From assembly GCA_964057225.1 (NCBI GenBank), contig OZ059894.1, forward strand, positions 4,774,001 through 4,838,000: 64,000 nt of DNA. Direction: 5' to 3'. The translations under genes were made by a program, and so were the position numbers. This DNA comes from Auanema rhodensis (taxonomy: Eukaryota; Nematoda; Chromadorea; Rhabditida; Rhabditidae). Below the pieces are notes generated by a model. That model did no database searches and was not told the DNA's origin. It was given only the letters and a program-made list of their open reading frames with translations. Shown here piece by piece: positions 24,882 to 37,517 of this stretch (positions are counted from its first letter, which is position 1; every line of letters begins with the position of its first letter).

Positions 24882-26285
24882 TTAAGCTGCGTCGATCTGT
24901 GTTATCAGATTTGCGCTAGCTTAAAAATGCACCGAGATATCAACTGATATAAGTTCACACTTATATCCTCGATTTTCACCCTGAAGAAATAATTTTTTCG
25001 TTGAATAACATTGTCCATCGTCTTTGCCTTGGAAAAAGGAATCTAAAAACATCTACTTTTTGCTAAATTATTTTGAAAGTTTTCGAAAAAATTTTTGTCA
25101 AAATGTTTTTGGAAGCAATGTTGAGTGTACATGGAAACTCAACATACACTAATGCATCATTTTTCAAACGATCATAACTAATTTTTGTATCAAGCGTTTC
25201 TCAATGTAGTATAGTGCATTCGATGCGGATTTTTAAGCTGCGTCGATCTGTGTTATCAGATTTGCGCTAGCTTAAAAATGCACCGAGATATCAACTGATA
25301 CAAGTTCACACTTATATCCTCGATTTTCACCCTGAAGAAATAATTTTTTCGTTGAATAACATTGTCCATCGTCTTTGCCTTGAAAAAAGGAATCTAAAAA
25401 CATCTACTTTTTGCTAAAATATTTTGAAATTTTTCGAAAAAATTTTTGTCAAAATGTTTTTGGAAGCAATGTTGAGTGTACATGGAAACTCAACATACAC
25501 TAATGCATCATTTTTCAAACGATCATAACTAATTTTTGTATCAAGCGTTTCTCAATGTAGTATAGTGCATTCGATGCGGATTTTTAAGCTGCGTCGATCT
25601 GTGTTATCAGATTTGCGCTAGCTTAAAAATGCACCGAGATATCAACTGATATAAGTTCACACTTATATCCTCGATTTTCACCCTGAAGAAATAATTTTTT
25701 CGTTGAATAACATTGTCCATCGTCTTTGCCTTGAAAAAAGGAATCTAAAAACATCTACTTTTTGCTAAATTATTTTGAAAGTTTTCGAAAAAATTTTTGT
25801 CAAAATGTTTTTGGAAGCAATGTTGAGTGTACATGGAAACTCAACATACACTAATGCATCATTTTTCAAACGATCATAACTAATTTTTGTATCAAGCGTT
25901 TCTCAATGTAGTATAGTGCATTCGATGCGGATTTTTAAGCTGCGTCGATCTGTGTTATCAGATTTGCGCTAGCTTAAAAATGCACCGAGATATCAACTGA
26001 TACAAGTTCACACTTATATCCTCGATTTTCACCCTGAAGAAATAATTTTTTCGTTGAATAACATTGTCCATCGTCTTTGCCTTGAAAAAAGGAATCTAAA
26101 AACATCTACTTTTTGCTAAAATATTTTGAAATTTTTCGAAAAAATTTTTGTCAAAATGTTTTTGGAAGCAATGTTGAGTGTACATGGAAACTCAACATAC
26201 ACTAATGCATCATTTTTCAAACGATCATAACTAATTTTTGTATCAAGCGTTTCTCAATGTAGTATAGTGCATTCGATGCGGATTT
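24882..26285 (+). repeat. 2-mer higher-order unit, two copies of 702 bp
   Basis: Eg-F then Eg-F: 24882-25583 and 25584-26285. The first monomer of each pair has GAAAGTTTTCG and the second has GATACAAG with CTAAAATATT. Copy 1 has one private change, CCTTGGAAAAAGG at about 25027. Confidence 0.85.
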
Positions 26286-28040
26286 TTAAGCTGCGTCGAT
26301 CTGTGTTATCAGATTTGCGCTAGCTAAAAAATGCACCGAGATATCAACTGATATAAGTTCACACTTATATCCTCGATTTTCATCCTGAAGAATTAATTTT
26401 TTCGTTGAATAACATTGTCCATCGTCTTTGCCTTGAAAAATGGAATCTAAAAACATCTACTTTTTGCTAAATTATTTTGAAATTTTTCGAAAAAATTTTT
26501 GTCAAAATGTTTTTGGAAGCAATGTTGAGTGTACATGGAAACTCAACATACACTAATGCATCATTTTTCAAACGATCATAACTAATTTTTGTATCAAGCG
26601 TTTCTCAATGTAGTATAGTGCATTCGATGCGGATTTGTAAGCTGCGTCGATCTGTGTTATCAGATTTGCGCTAACTTAAAAATGCACCGAGATATCAACT
26701 GATATAAGTTCACACTTATATCCTCGATTTTCACCCTGAAGAATTAATTTTTTCGTTGAATAACATTGTCTATCGTCTTTGCCTTGAGAAATGGAATCTA
26801 AAAACATCTACTTTTTGCTAAATTATTTTGAAATTTTTCGAAAAAATTTTTGTCAAAATGTTTTTGGAAGCAGTGTTGAGTGTACATGGAAACTCAACAT
26901 ACACTAATGCATCATTTTTCAAACGATCATAACTAATTTTTGTATCAAGCGTTTTTCAATGTAGTATAGTGCATTCGATGCGGATTTTTAAGCTGCGTCG
27001 ATCTGTGTTATCAGATTTGCGCTAGCTTAAAAATGCACCGAGATATCAACTGATATAAGTTCACACTTATATCCTCGATTTTCACCCTGAAGAAATAATT
27101 TTTTCGTTGAATAACATTGTCCATCGTCTTTGCCTTGAAAAAAGGAATCTAAAAACATCTACTTTTTGCTAAATTATTTTGAAATTTTTCGAAAAAATTT
27201 TTGTCAAAATGTTTTTGGAAGCAATGTTGAGTGTACAAGGAAACTCAACATACACTAATGCATCATTTTTCAAACGATCATAACTAATTTTTGTATCAAG
27301 CGTTTCTTAATGTAGTATAGTGCATTCGATGCGGATTTTTAAGCTGCGTCGATCTGTGTTATCAGATTTGCGCTAGCTTAAAAATGCACCGAGATATCAA
27401 CTGATACAAGTTCACACTTATATCCTCGATTTTCACCCTGAAGAAATAACTTTTTCGTTGAATAACATTGTCCATCGTCTTTGCCTTGAAAAAAGGAATC
27501 TAAAAACATCTACTTTTTGCTAAAATATTTTGAAATTTTTCGAAAAAATTTTTGTCAAAATGTTTTTGGAAGCAATGTTGAGTGTACATGGAAACTCAAC
27601 ATACACTAATGCATCATTTTTCAAACGATCATAACTAATTTTTGTATCAAGCGTTTCTCAATGTAGTATAGTGCATTCGATGCGGATTTTTAAGCTGCGT
27701 CGATCTGTGTTATCAGATTTGCGCTAGCTTAAAAATGCACCGAGATATCAACTGATATAAGTTCACACTTATATCCTCGATTTTCATCCTGAAGAATTAA
27801 TTTTTTCGTTGAATAACATTGTCTATCGTCTTTGCCTTGAGAAATGGAATTTAAAAACATCTACTTTTTGCTAAATTATTTTGAAATTTTTCGAAAAAAT
27901 TTTTGTCAAAATGTTTTTGGAAGCAGTGTTGAGTGTACATGGAAACTCAACATACACTAATGCATCATTTTTCAAACGATCATAACTAATTTTTGTATCA
28001 AGCGTTTTTCAATGTAGTATAGTGCATTCGATGCGGATTT

Positions 28041-30146
28041 TTAAGCTGCGTCGATCTGTGTTATCAGATTTGCGCTAGCTTAAAAATGCACCGAGATATC
28101 AACTGATATAAGTTCACACTTATATCCTCGATTTTCACCCTGAAGAAATAATTTTTTCGTTGAATAACATTGTCCATCGTCTTTGCCTTGAAAAAAGAAA
28201 TCTAAAAACATCTACTATTTGCTAAATTATTTTGAAATTTTTCGAAAAAATTTTTGTCAAAATGTTTTTGGAAGCAATGTTGAGTGTACATGGAAACTCA
28301 ACATACACTAATGCATCATTTTTCAAACGATCATAACTAATTTTTGTATCAAGCGTTTCTCAATGTAGTATAGTGCATTCGATGCGGATTTTTAAGCTGC
28401 GTCGATCTGTGTTATCAGATTTGCGCTAGCTTAAAAATGCACCGAGATATCAACTGATACAAGTTCACACTTATATCCTCGATTTTCACCCTGAAGAAAT
28501 AATTTTTTCGTTGAATAACATTGTCCATCGTCTTTGCCTTGAAAAAAGGAATCTAAAAACATCTACTTTTTGCTAAAATATTTTGAAATTTTTCGAAAAA
28601 ATTTTTGTCAAAATGTTTTTGGAAGCAATGTTGAGTGTACATGGAAACTCAACATACACTAATGCATCATTTTTCAAACGATCATAACTAATTTTTGTAT
28701 CAAGCGTTTCTCAATGTAGTATAGTGCATTCGATGCGGATTTTTAAGCTGCGTCGATCTGTGTTATCAGATTTGCGCTAGCTTAAAAATGCACCGAGATA
28801 TCAACTGATACAAGTTCACACTTATATCCTCGATTTTCACCCTGAAGAAATGATTTTTTCGTTGAATAACATTGTCCATCGTCTTTGCCTTGAAAAAAGG
28901 AATCTAAAAACATCTACTTTTTGCTAAAATATTTTGAAATTTTTCGAAAAAATTTTTGTCAAAATGTTTTTGGAAGCAATGTTGAGTGTACATGGAAACT
29001 CAACATACACTAATGCATCATTTTTCAAACGATCATAACTAATTTTTGTATCAAGCGTTTTTCAATGTAGTATAGTGCATTCGATGCGGATTTTTAAGCT
29101 GCGTCGATCTGTGTTATCAGATTTGCGCTAGCTTAAAAATGCACCGAGATATCAACTGATACAAGTTCACACTTATATCCTCGATTTTCACTCTGAAGAA
29201 ATAATTTTTTCGTTGAATAACATTGTCCATCGTCTTTGCCTTGAAAAAAGAAATCTAAAAACATCTACTATTTGCTAAATTATTTTGAAATTTTTCGAAA
29301 AAATTTTTGTCAAAATGTTTTTGGAAGCAATGTTGAGTGTACATGGAAACTCAACATACACTAATGCATCATTTTTCAAACGATCATAACTAATTTTTGT
29401 ATCAAGCGTTTCTCAATGTAGTATAGTGCATTCGATGCGGATTTTTAAGCTGCGTCGATCTGTGTTATCAGATTTGCGCTAGCTTAAAAATGCACCGAGA
29501 TATCAACTGATACAAGTTCACACTTATATCCTCGATTTTCACCCTGAAGAAATAATTTTTTCGTTGAATAACATTGTCCATCGTCTTTGCCTTGAAAAAA
29601 GGAATCTAAAAACATCTACTTTTTGCTAAAATATTTTGAAATTTTTCGAAAAAATTTTTGTCAAAATGTTTTTGGAAGCAATGTTGAGTGTACATGGAAA
29701 CTCAACATACACTAATGCATCATTTTTCAAACGATCATAACTAATTTTTGTATCAAGCGTTTCTCAATGTAGTATAGTGCATTCGATGCGGATTTTTAAG
29801 CTGCGTCGATCTGTGTTATCAGATTTGCGCTAGCTTAAAAATGCACCGAGATATCAACTGATACAAGTTCACACTTATATCCTCGATTTTCACCCTGAAG
29901 AAATAATTTTTTCGTTGAATAACATTGTCCATCGTCTTTGCCTTGAAAAAAGGAATCTAAAAACATCTACTTTTTGCTAAAATATTTTGAAATTTTTCGA
30001 AAAAATTTTTGTCAAAATGTTTTTGGAAGCAATGTTGAGTGTACATGGAAACTCAACATACACTAATGCATCATTTTTCAAACGATCATAACTAATTTTT
30101 GTATCAAGCGTTTTTCAATGTAGTATAGTGCATTCGATGCGGATGT
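28041..30146 (+). repeat. 3-mer higher-order unit Ei-F-F, two adjacent copies of 1053 bp
   Basis: Copies at 28041-29093 and 29094-30146, with a third at 34359-35411. The first monomer carries AAAAAAGAAATC and CTACTATTTGC. The last F ends GTTTTTC while the middle F ends GTTTCTC in all three copies. Private changes are GAAATGATT in the first copy, CACTCTG in the second and GCTTTAAAATG in the third. Confidence 0.85.
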
Positions 30147-32252
30147 TTAAGCTGCGTCGATCTGTGTTATCAGATTTGCGCTAGCTTAAAAATGCACCGA
30201 GATATCAACTGATACAAGTTCACACTTATATCCTCGATTTTCACTCTGAAGAAATAATTTTTTCGTTGAATAACATTGTCCATCGTCTTTGCCTTGAAAA
30301 AAGGATTCTAAAAACATCTACTTTTCGCTAAATTATTTTGAAATTTTTCGAAAAAATTTTTGTCAAAATGTTTTTGGAAGCAATGTTGAGTGTACATGGA
30401 AACTCAACATACACTAATGCATCATTTTTCAAACGATCATAACTAATTTTTGTTTCAAGCGTTTCTCAATGTAGTATAGTGCATTCGATGCGGATTTTTA
30501 AGCTGCGTCGATCTGTGTTATCAGATTTGCGCTAGCTTAAAAATGCACCGAGATATCAACTGATATAAGTTCACACTTATATCCTCGATTTTCACCCTGA
30601 AGAAATAATTTTTTCGTTGAATAACATTGTCCATCGTCTTTGCCTTGAAAAAAGGAATCTAAAAACATCTACTTTTTGCTAAATTATTTTGAAATTTTTC
30701 GAAAAAATTTTTGTCAAAATGTTTTTGGAAGCAATGTTGAGTGTACATGGAAACTCAACATACACTAATGCATCATTTTTCAAACGATCATAACTAATTT
30801 TTGTATCAAGCGTTTCTCAATGTAGTATAGTGCATTCGATGCGGATTTTTAAGCTGCGTCGATCTGTGTTATCAGATTTGCGCTAGCTTAAAAATGCACC
30901 GAGATATCAACTGATATAAGTTCACACTTATATCCTCGATTTTCACCCTGAAGAATTAATTTTTTCGTTGAATAACATTGTCTATCGTCTTTGCCTTGAG
31001 AAATGGAATCTAAAAACATCTACTTTTTGCTAAATTATTTTGAAATTTTTCGAAAAAATTTTTGTCAAAATGTTTTTGGAAGCAGTGTTGAGTGTACATG
31101 GAAACTCAACATACACTAATGCATCATTTTTCAAACGATCATAACTAATTTTTGTATCAAGCGTTTTTCAATGTAGTATAGTGCATTCGATGCGGATTTT
31201 TAAGCTGTGTCGATCTGTGTTATCAGATTTGCGCTAGCTTAAAAATGCACCGAGATATCAACTGATATAAGTTCACACTTATATCCTCGATTTTCACCCT
31301 GAAGAAATAATTTTTTCGTTGAATAACATTGTCCATCGTCTTTGCCTTGAAAAAAGGAATCTAAAAACATCTACTTTTTGCTAAATTATTTTGAAATTTT
31401 TCGAAAAAATTTTTGTCAAAATGTTTTTGGAAGCAATGTTGAGTGTACAAGGAAACTCAACATACACTAATGCATCATTTTTCAAACGATCATAACTAAT
31501 TTTTGTATCAAGCGTTTCTCAATGTAGTATAGTGCATTCGATGCGGATTTTTAAGCTGCGTCGATCTGTGTTATCAGATTTGCGCTAGCTTAAAAATGCA
31601 CCGAGATATCAACTGATACAAGTTCACACTTATATCCTCGATTTTCACCCTGAAGAAATAATTTTTTCGTTGAATAACATTGTCCATCGTCTTTGCCTTG
31701 AAAAAAGGAATCTAAAAACATCTACTTTTTGCTAAAATATTTTGAAATTTTTCGAAAAAATTTTTGTCAAAATGTTTTTGGAAGCAATGTTGAGTGTACA
31801 TGGAAACTCAACATACACTAATGCATCATTTTTCAAACGATCATAACTAATTTTTGTATCAAGCGTTTCTCAATGTAGTATAGTGCATTCGATGCGGATT
31901 TTTAAGCTGCGTCGATCTGTGTTATCAGATTTGCGCTAGCTTAAAAATGCACCGAGATATCAACTGATATAAGTTCACACTTATATCCTCGATTTTCACC
32001 CTGAAGAATTAATTTTTTCGTTGAATAACATTGTCTATCGTCTTTGCCTTGAAAAAAGGAATCTAAAAACATCTACTTTTTGCTAAATTATTTTGAAAGT
32101 TTTCGAAAAAATTTTTGTCAAAATGTTTTTGGAAGCAATGTTGAGTGTACATGGAAACTCAACATACACTAATGCATCATTTTTCAAACGATCATAACTA
32201 ATTTTTGTATCAAGCGTTTCTCAATGTAGTATAGTGCATTCGATGCGGATTT
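30147..32252 (+). repeat. 6-mer higher-order unit I-E-G-Ea-F-Eg, copy 1 (2106 bp)
   Basis: Begins with an I monomer that has TTTTCGC, rare on this side of the window. The same order recurs at 35412-37517. Together with the Ei-F-F unit before it, this gives a nine-monomer block repeated at an offset of 5265 bp (15 monomers). Confidence 0.87.
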
Positions 32253-34358
32253 TTAAGCTGCGTCGATCTGTGTTATCAGATTTGCGCTAGCTTAAAAATG
32301 CACCGAGATATCAACTGATACAAGTTCACACTTATATCCTCGATTTTCACCCTGAAGAAATAATTTTTTCGTTGAATAACATTGTCCATCGTCTTTGCCT
32401 TGAAAAAAGGAATCTAAAAACATCTACTTTTTGCTAAATTATTTTGAAATTTTTCGAAAAAATTTTTGTCAAAATGTTTTTGGAAGCAATGTTGAGTGTA
32501 CAAGGAAACTCAACATACACTAATGCATCATTTTTCAAACGATCATAACTAATTTTTGTATCAAGCGTTTCTCAATGTAGTATAGTGCATTCGATGCGGA
32601 TTTTTAAGCTGCGTCGATCTGTGTTATCAGATTTGCGCTAGCTTAAAAATGCACCGAGATATCAACTGATACAAGTTCACACTTATATCCTCGATTTTCA
32701 CCCTGAAGAAATAATTTTTTCGTTGAATAACATTGTCCATCGTCTTTGCCTTGAAAAAAGGAATCTAAAAACATCTACTTTTTGCTAAAATATTTTGAAA
32801 TTTTTCGAAAAAATTTTTGTCAAAATGTTTTTGGAAGCAATGTTGAGTGTACATGGAAACTCAACATACACTAATGCATCATTTTTCAAACGATCATAAC
32901 TAATTTTTGTTTCAAGCGTTTCTCAATGTAGTATAGTGCATTCGATGCGGATTTTTAAGCTGCGTCGATCTGTGTTATCAGATTTGCGCTAGCTTAAAAA
33001 TGCACCGAGATATCAACTGATATAAGTTCACACTTATATCCTCGATTTTCATCCTGAAGAATTAATTTTTTCGTTGAATAACATTGTCTATCGTCTTTGC
33101 CTTGAGAAATGGAATTTAAAAACATCTACTTTTTGCTAAATTATTTTGAAATTTTTCGAAAAAATTTTTGTCAAAATGTTTTTGGAAGCAGTGTTGAGTG
33201 TACATGGAAACTCAACATACACTAATGCATCATTTTTCAAACGATCATAACTAATTTTTGTATCAAGCGTTTTTCAATGTAGTATAGTGCATTCGATGCG
33301 GATTTTTAAGCTGCGTCGATCTGTGTTATCAGATTTGCGCTAGCTTAAAAATGCACCGAGATATCAACTGATACAAGTTCACACTTATATCCTCGATTTT
33401 CACCCTGAAGAAATAATTTTTTCGTTGAATAACATTGTCCATCGTCTTTGCCTTGAAAAAAGGAATCTAAAAACATCTACTTTTTGCTAAATTATTTTGA
33501 AATTTTTCGAAAAAATTTTTGTCAAAATGTTTTTGGAAGCAATGTTGAGTGTACAAGGAAACTCAACATACACTAATGCATCATTTTTCAAACGATCATA
33601 ACTAATTTTTGTATCAAGCGTTTCTCAATGTAGTATAGTGCATTCGATGCGGATTTTTAAGCTGCGTCGATCTGTGTTATCAGATTTGCGCTAGCTTAAA
33701 AATGCACCGAGATATCAACTGATACAAGTTCACACTTATATCCTCGATTTTCACCCTGAAGAAATAATTTTTTCGTTGAATAACATTGTCCATCGTCTTT
33801 GCCTTGAAAAAAGGAATCTAAAAACATCTACTTTTTGCTAAAATATTTTGAAATTTTTCGAAAAAATTTTTGTCAAAATGTTTTTGGAAGCAATGTTGAG
33901 TGTACATGGAAACTCAACATACACTAATGCATCATTTTTCAAACGATCATAACTAATTTTTGTTTCAAGCGTTTCTCAATGTAGTATAGTGCATTCGATG
34001 CGGATTTTTAAGCTGCGTCGATCTGTGTTATCAGATTTGCGCTAGCTTAAAAATGCACCGAGATATCAACTGATATAAGTTCACACTTATATCCTCGATT
34101 TTCATCCTGAAGAATTAATTTTTTCGTTGAATAACATTGTCTATCGTCTTTGCCTTGAGAAATGGAATTTAAAAACATCTACTTTTTGCTAAATTATTTT
34201 GAAATTTTTCGAAAAAATTTTTGTCAAAATGTTTTTGGAAGCAGTGTTGAGTGTACATGGAAACTCAACATACACTAATGCATCATTTTTCAAACGATCA
34301 TAACTAATTTTTGTATCAAGCGTTTTTCAATGTAGTATAGTGCATTCGATGCGGATTT
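32253..34358 (+). repeat. 3-mer higher-order unit Ea-F-G, two copies of 1053 bp
   Basis: Copies at 32253-33305 and 33306-34358. Shared marks are GATACAAG with TACAAGG in the first monomer, TGTTTCAAG in the F, and GAGAAATGGAATTT with GCAGTG in the G. I scored no difference between the two. Confidence 0.9.
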
Positions 34359-35411
34359 TTAAGCTGCGTCGATCTGTGTTATCAGATTTGCGCTAGCTTT
34401 AAAATGCACCGAGATATCAACTGATATAAGTTCACACTTATATCCTCGATTTTCACCCTGAAGAAATAATTTTTTCGTTGAATAACATTGTCCATCGTCT
34501 TTGCCTTGAAAAAAGAAATCTAAAAACATCTACTATTTGCTAAATTATTTTGAAATTTTTCGAAAAAATTTTTGTCAAAATGTTTTTGGAAGCAATGTTG
34601 AGTGTACATGGAAACTCAACATACACTAATGCATCATTTTTCAAACGATCATAACTAATTTTTGTATCAAGCGTTTCTCAATGTAGTATAGTGCATTCGA
34701 TGCGGATTTTTAAGCTGCGTCGATCTGTGTTATCAGATTTGCGCTAGCTTAAAAATGCACCGAGATATCAACTGATACAAGTTCACACTTATATCCTCGA
34801 TTTTCACCCTGAAGAAATAATTTTTTCGTTGAATAACATTGTCCATCGTCTTTGCCTTGAAAAAAGGAATCTAAAAACATCTACTTTTTGCTAAAATATT
34901 TTGAAATTTTTCGAAAAAATTTTTGTCAAAATGTTTTTGGAAGCAATGTTGAGTGTACATGGAAACTCAACATACACTAATGCATCATTTTTCAAACGAT
35001 CATAACTAATTTTTGTATCAAGCGTTTCTCAATGTAGTATAGTGCATTCGATGCGGATTTTTAAGCTGCGTCGATCTGTGTTATCAGATTTGCGCTAGCT
35101 TAAAAATGCACCGAGATATCAACTGATACAAGTTCACACTTATATCCTCGATTTTCACCCTGAAGAAATAATTTTTTCGTTGAATAACATTGTCCATCGT
35201 CTTTGCCTTGAAAAAAGGAATCTAAAAACATCTACTTTTTGCTAAAATATTTTGAAATTTTTCGAAAAAATTTTTGTCAAAATGTTTTTGGAAGCAATGT
35301 TGAGTGTACATGGAAACTCAACATACACTAATGCATCATTTTTCAAACGATCATAACTAATTTTTGTATCAAGCGTTTTTCAATGTAGTATAGTGCATTC
35401 GATGCGGATTT

Positions 35412-37517
35412 TTAAGCTGCGTCGATCTGTGTTATCAGATTTGCGCTAGCTTAAAAATGCACCGAGATATCAACTGATACAAGTTCACACTTATATCCTC
35501 GATTTTCACTCTGAAGAAATAATTTTTTCGTTGAATAACATTGTCCATCGTCTTTGCCTTGAAAAAAGGATTCTAAAAACATCTACTTTTCGCTAAATTA
35601 TTTTGAAATTTTTCGAAAAAATTTTTGTCAAAATGTTTTTGGAAGCAATGTTGAGTGTACATGGAAACTCAACATACACTAATGCATCATTTTTCAAACG
35701 ATCATAACTAATTTTTGTTTCAAGCGTTTCTCAATGTAGTATAGTGCATTCGATGCGGATTTTTAAGCTGCGTCGATCTGTGTTATCAGATTTGCGCTAG
35801 CTTAAAAATGCACCGAGATATCAACTGATATAAGTTCACACTTATATCCTCGATTTTCACCCTGAAGAAATAATTTTTTCGTTGAATAACATTGTCCATC
35901 GTCTTTGCCTTGAAAAAAGGAATCTAAAAACATCTACTTTTTGCTAAATTATTTTGAAATTTTTCGAAAAAATTTTTGTCAAAATGTTTTTGGAAGCAAT
36001 GTTGAGTGTACATGGAAACTCAACATACACTAATGCATCATTTTTCAAACGATCATAACTAATTTTTGTATCAAGCGTTTCTCAATGTAGTATAGTGCAT
36101 TCGATGCGGATTTTTAAGCTGCGTCGATCTGTGTTATCAGATTTGCGCTAGCTTAAAAATGCACCGAGATATCAACTGATATAAGTTCACACTTATATCC
36201 TCGATTTTCACTCTGAAGAATTAATTTTTTCGTTGAATAACATTGTCTATCGTCTTTGCCTTGAGAAATGGAATCTAAAAACATCTACTTTTTGCTAAAT
36301 TATTTTGAAATTTTTCGAAAAAATTTTTGTCAAAATGTTTTTGGAAGCAGTGTTGAGTGTACATGGAAACTCAACATACACTAATGCATCATTTTTCAAA
36401 CGATCATAACTAATTTTTGTATCAAGCGTTTTTCAATGTAGTATAGTGCATTCGATGCGGATTTTTAAGCTGCGTCGATCTGTGTTATCAGATTTGCGCT
36501 AGCTTAAAAATGCACCGAGATATCAACTGATATAAGTTCACACTTATATCCTCGATTTTCACCCTGAAGAAATAATTTTTTCGTTGAATAACATTGTCCA
36601 TCGTCTTTGCCTTGAAAAAAGGAATCTAAAAACATCTACTTTTTGCTAAATTATTTTGAAATTTTTCGAAAAAATTTTTGTCAAAATGTTTTTGGAAGCA
36701 ATGTTGAGTGTACAAGGAAACTCAACATACACTAATGCATCATTTTTCAAACGATCATAACTAATTTTTGTATCAAGCGTTTCTCAATGTAGTATAGTGC
36801 ATTCGATGCGGATTTTTAAGCTGCGTCGATCTGTGTTATCAGATTTGCGCTAGCTTAAAAATGCACCGAGATATCAACTGATACAAGTTCACACTTATAT
36901 CCTCGATTTTCACCCTGAAGAAATAATTTTTTCGTTGAATAACATTGTCCATCGTCTTTGCCTTGAAAAAAGGAATCTAAAAACATCTACTTTTTGCTAA
37001 AATATTTTGAAATTTTTCGAAAAAATTTTTGTCAAAATGTTTTTGGAAGCAATGTTGAGTGTACATGGAAACTCAACATACACTAATGCATCATTTTTCA
37101 AACGATCATAACTAATTTTTGTATCAAGCGTTTCTCAATGTAGTATAGTGCATTCGATGCGGATTTTTAAGCTGCGTCGATCTGTGTTATCAGATTTGCG
37201 CTAGCTTAAAAATGCACCGAGATATCAACTGATATAAGTTCACACTTATATCCTCGATTTTCACCCTGAAGAATTAATTTTTTCGTTGAATAACATTGTC
37301 TATCGTCTTTGCCTTGAAAAAAGGAATCTAAAAACATCTACTTTTTGCTAAATTATTTTGAAAGTTTTCGAAAAAATTTTTGTCAAAATGTTTTTGGAAG
37401 CAATGTTGAGTGTACATGGAAACTCAACATACACTAATGCATCATTTTTCAAACGATCATAACTAATTTTTGTATCAAGCGTTTCTCAATGTAGTATAGT
37501 GCATTCGATGCGGATTT
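35412..37517 (+). repeat. 6-mer higher-order unit I-E-G-Ea-F-Eg, copy 2 (2106 bp)
   Basis: Same order and marks as 30147-32252, differing by CACTCTG instead of CACCCTG in the G monomer and by TTAAGCTGCG where copy 1 has TTAAGCTGTG (31200). Confidence 0.87.
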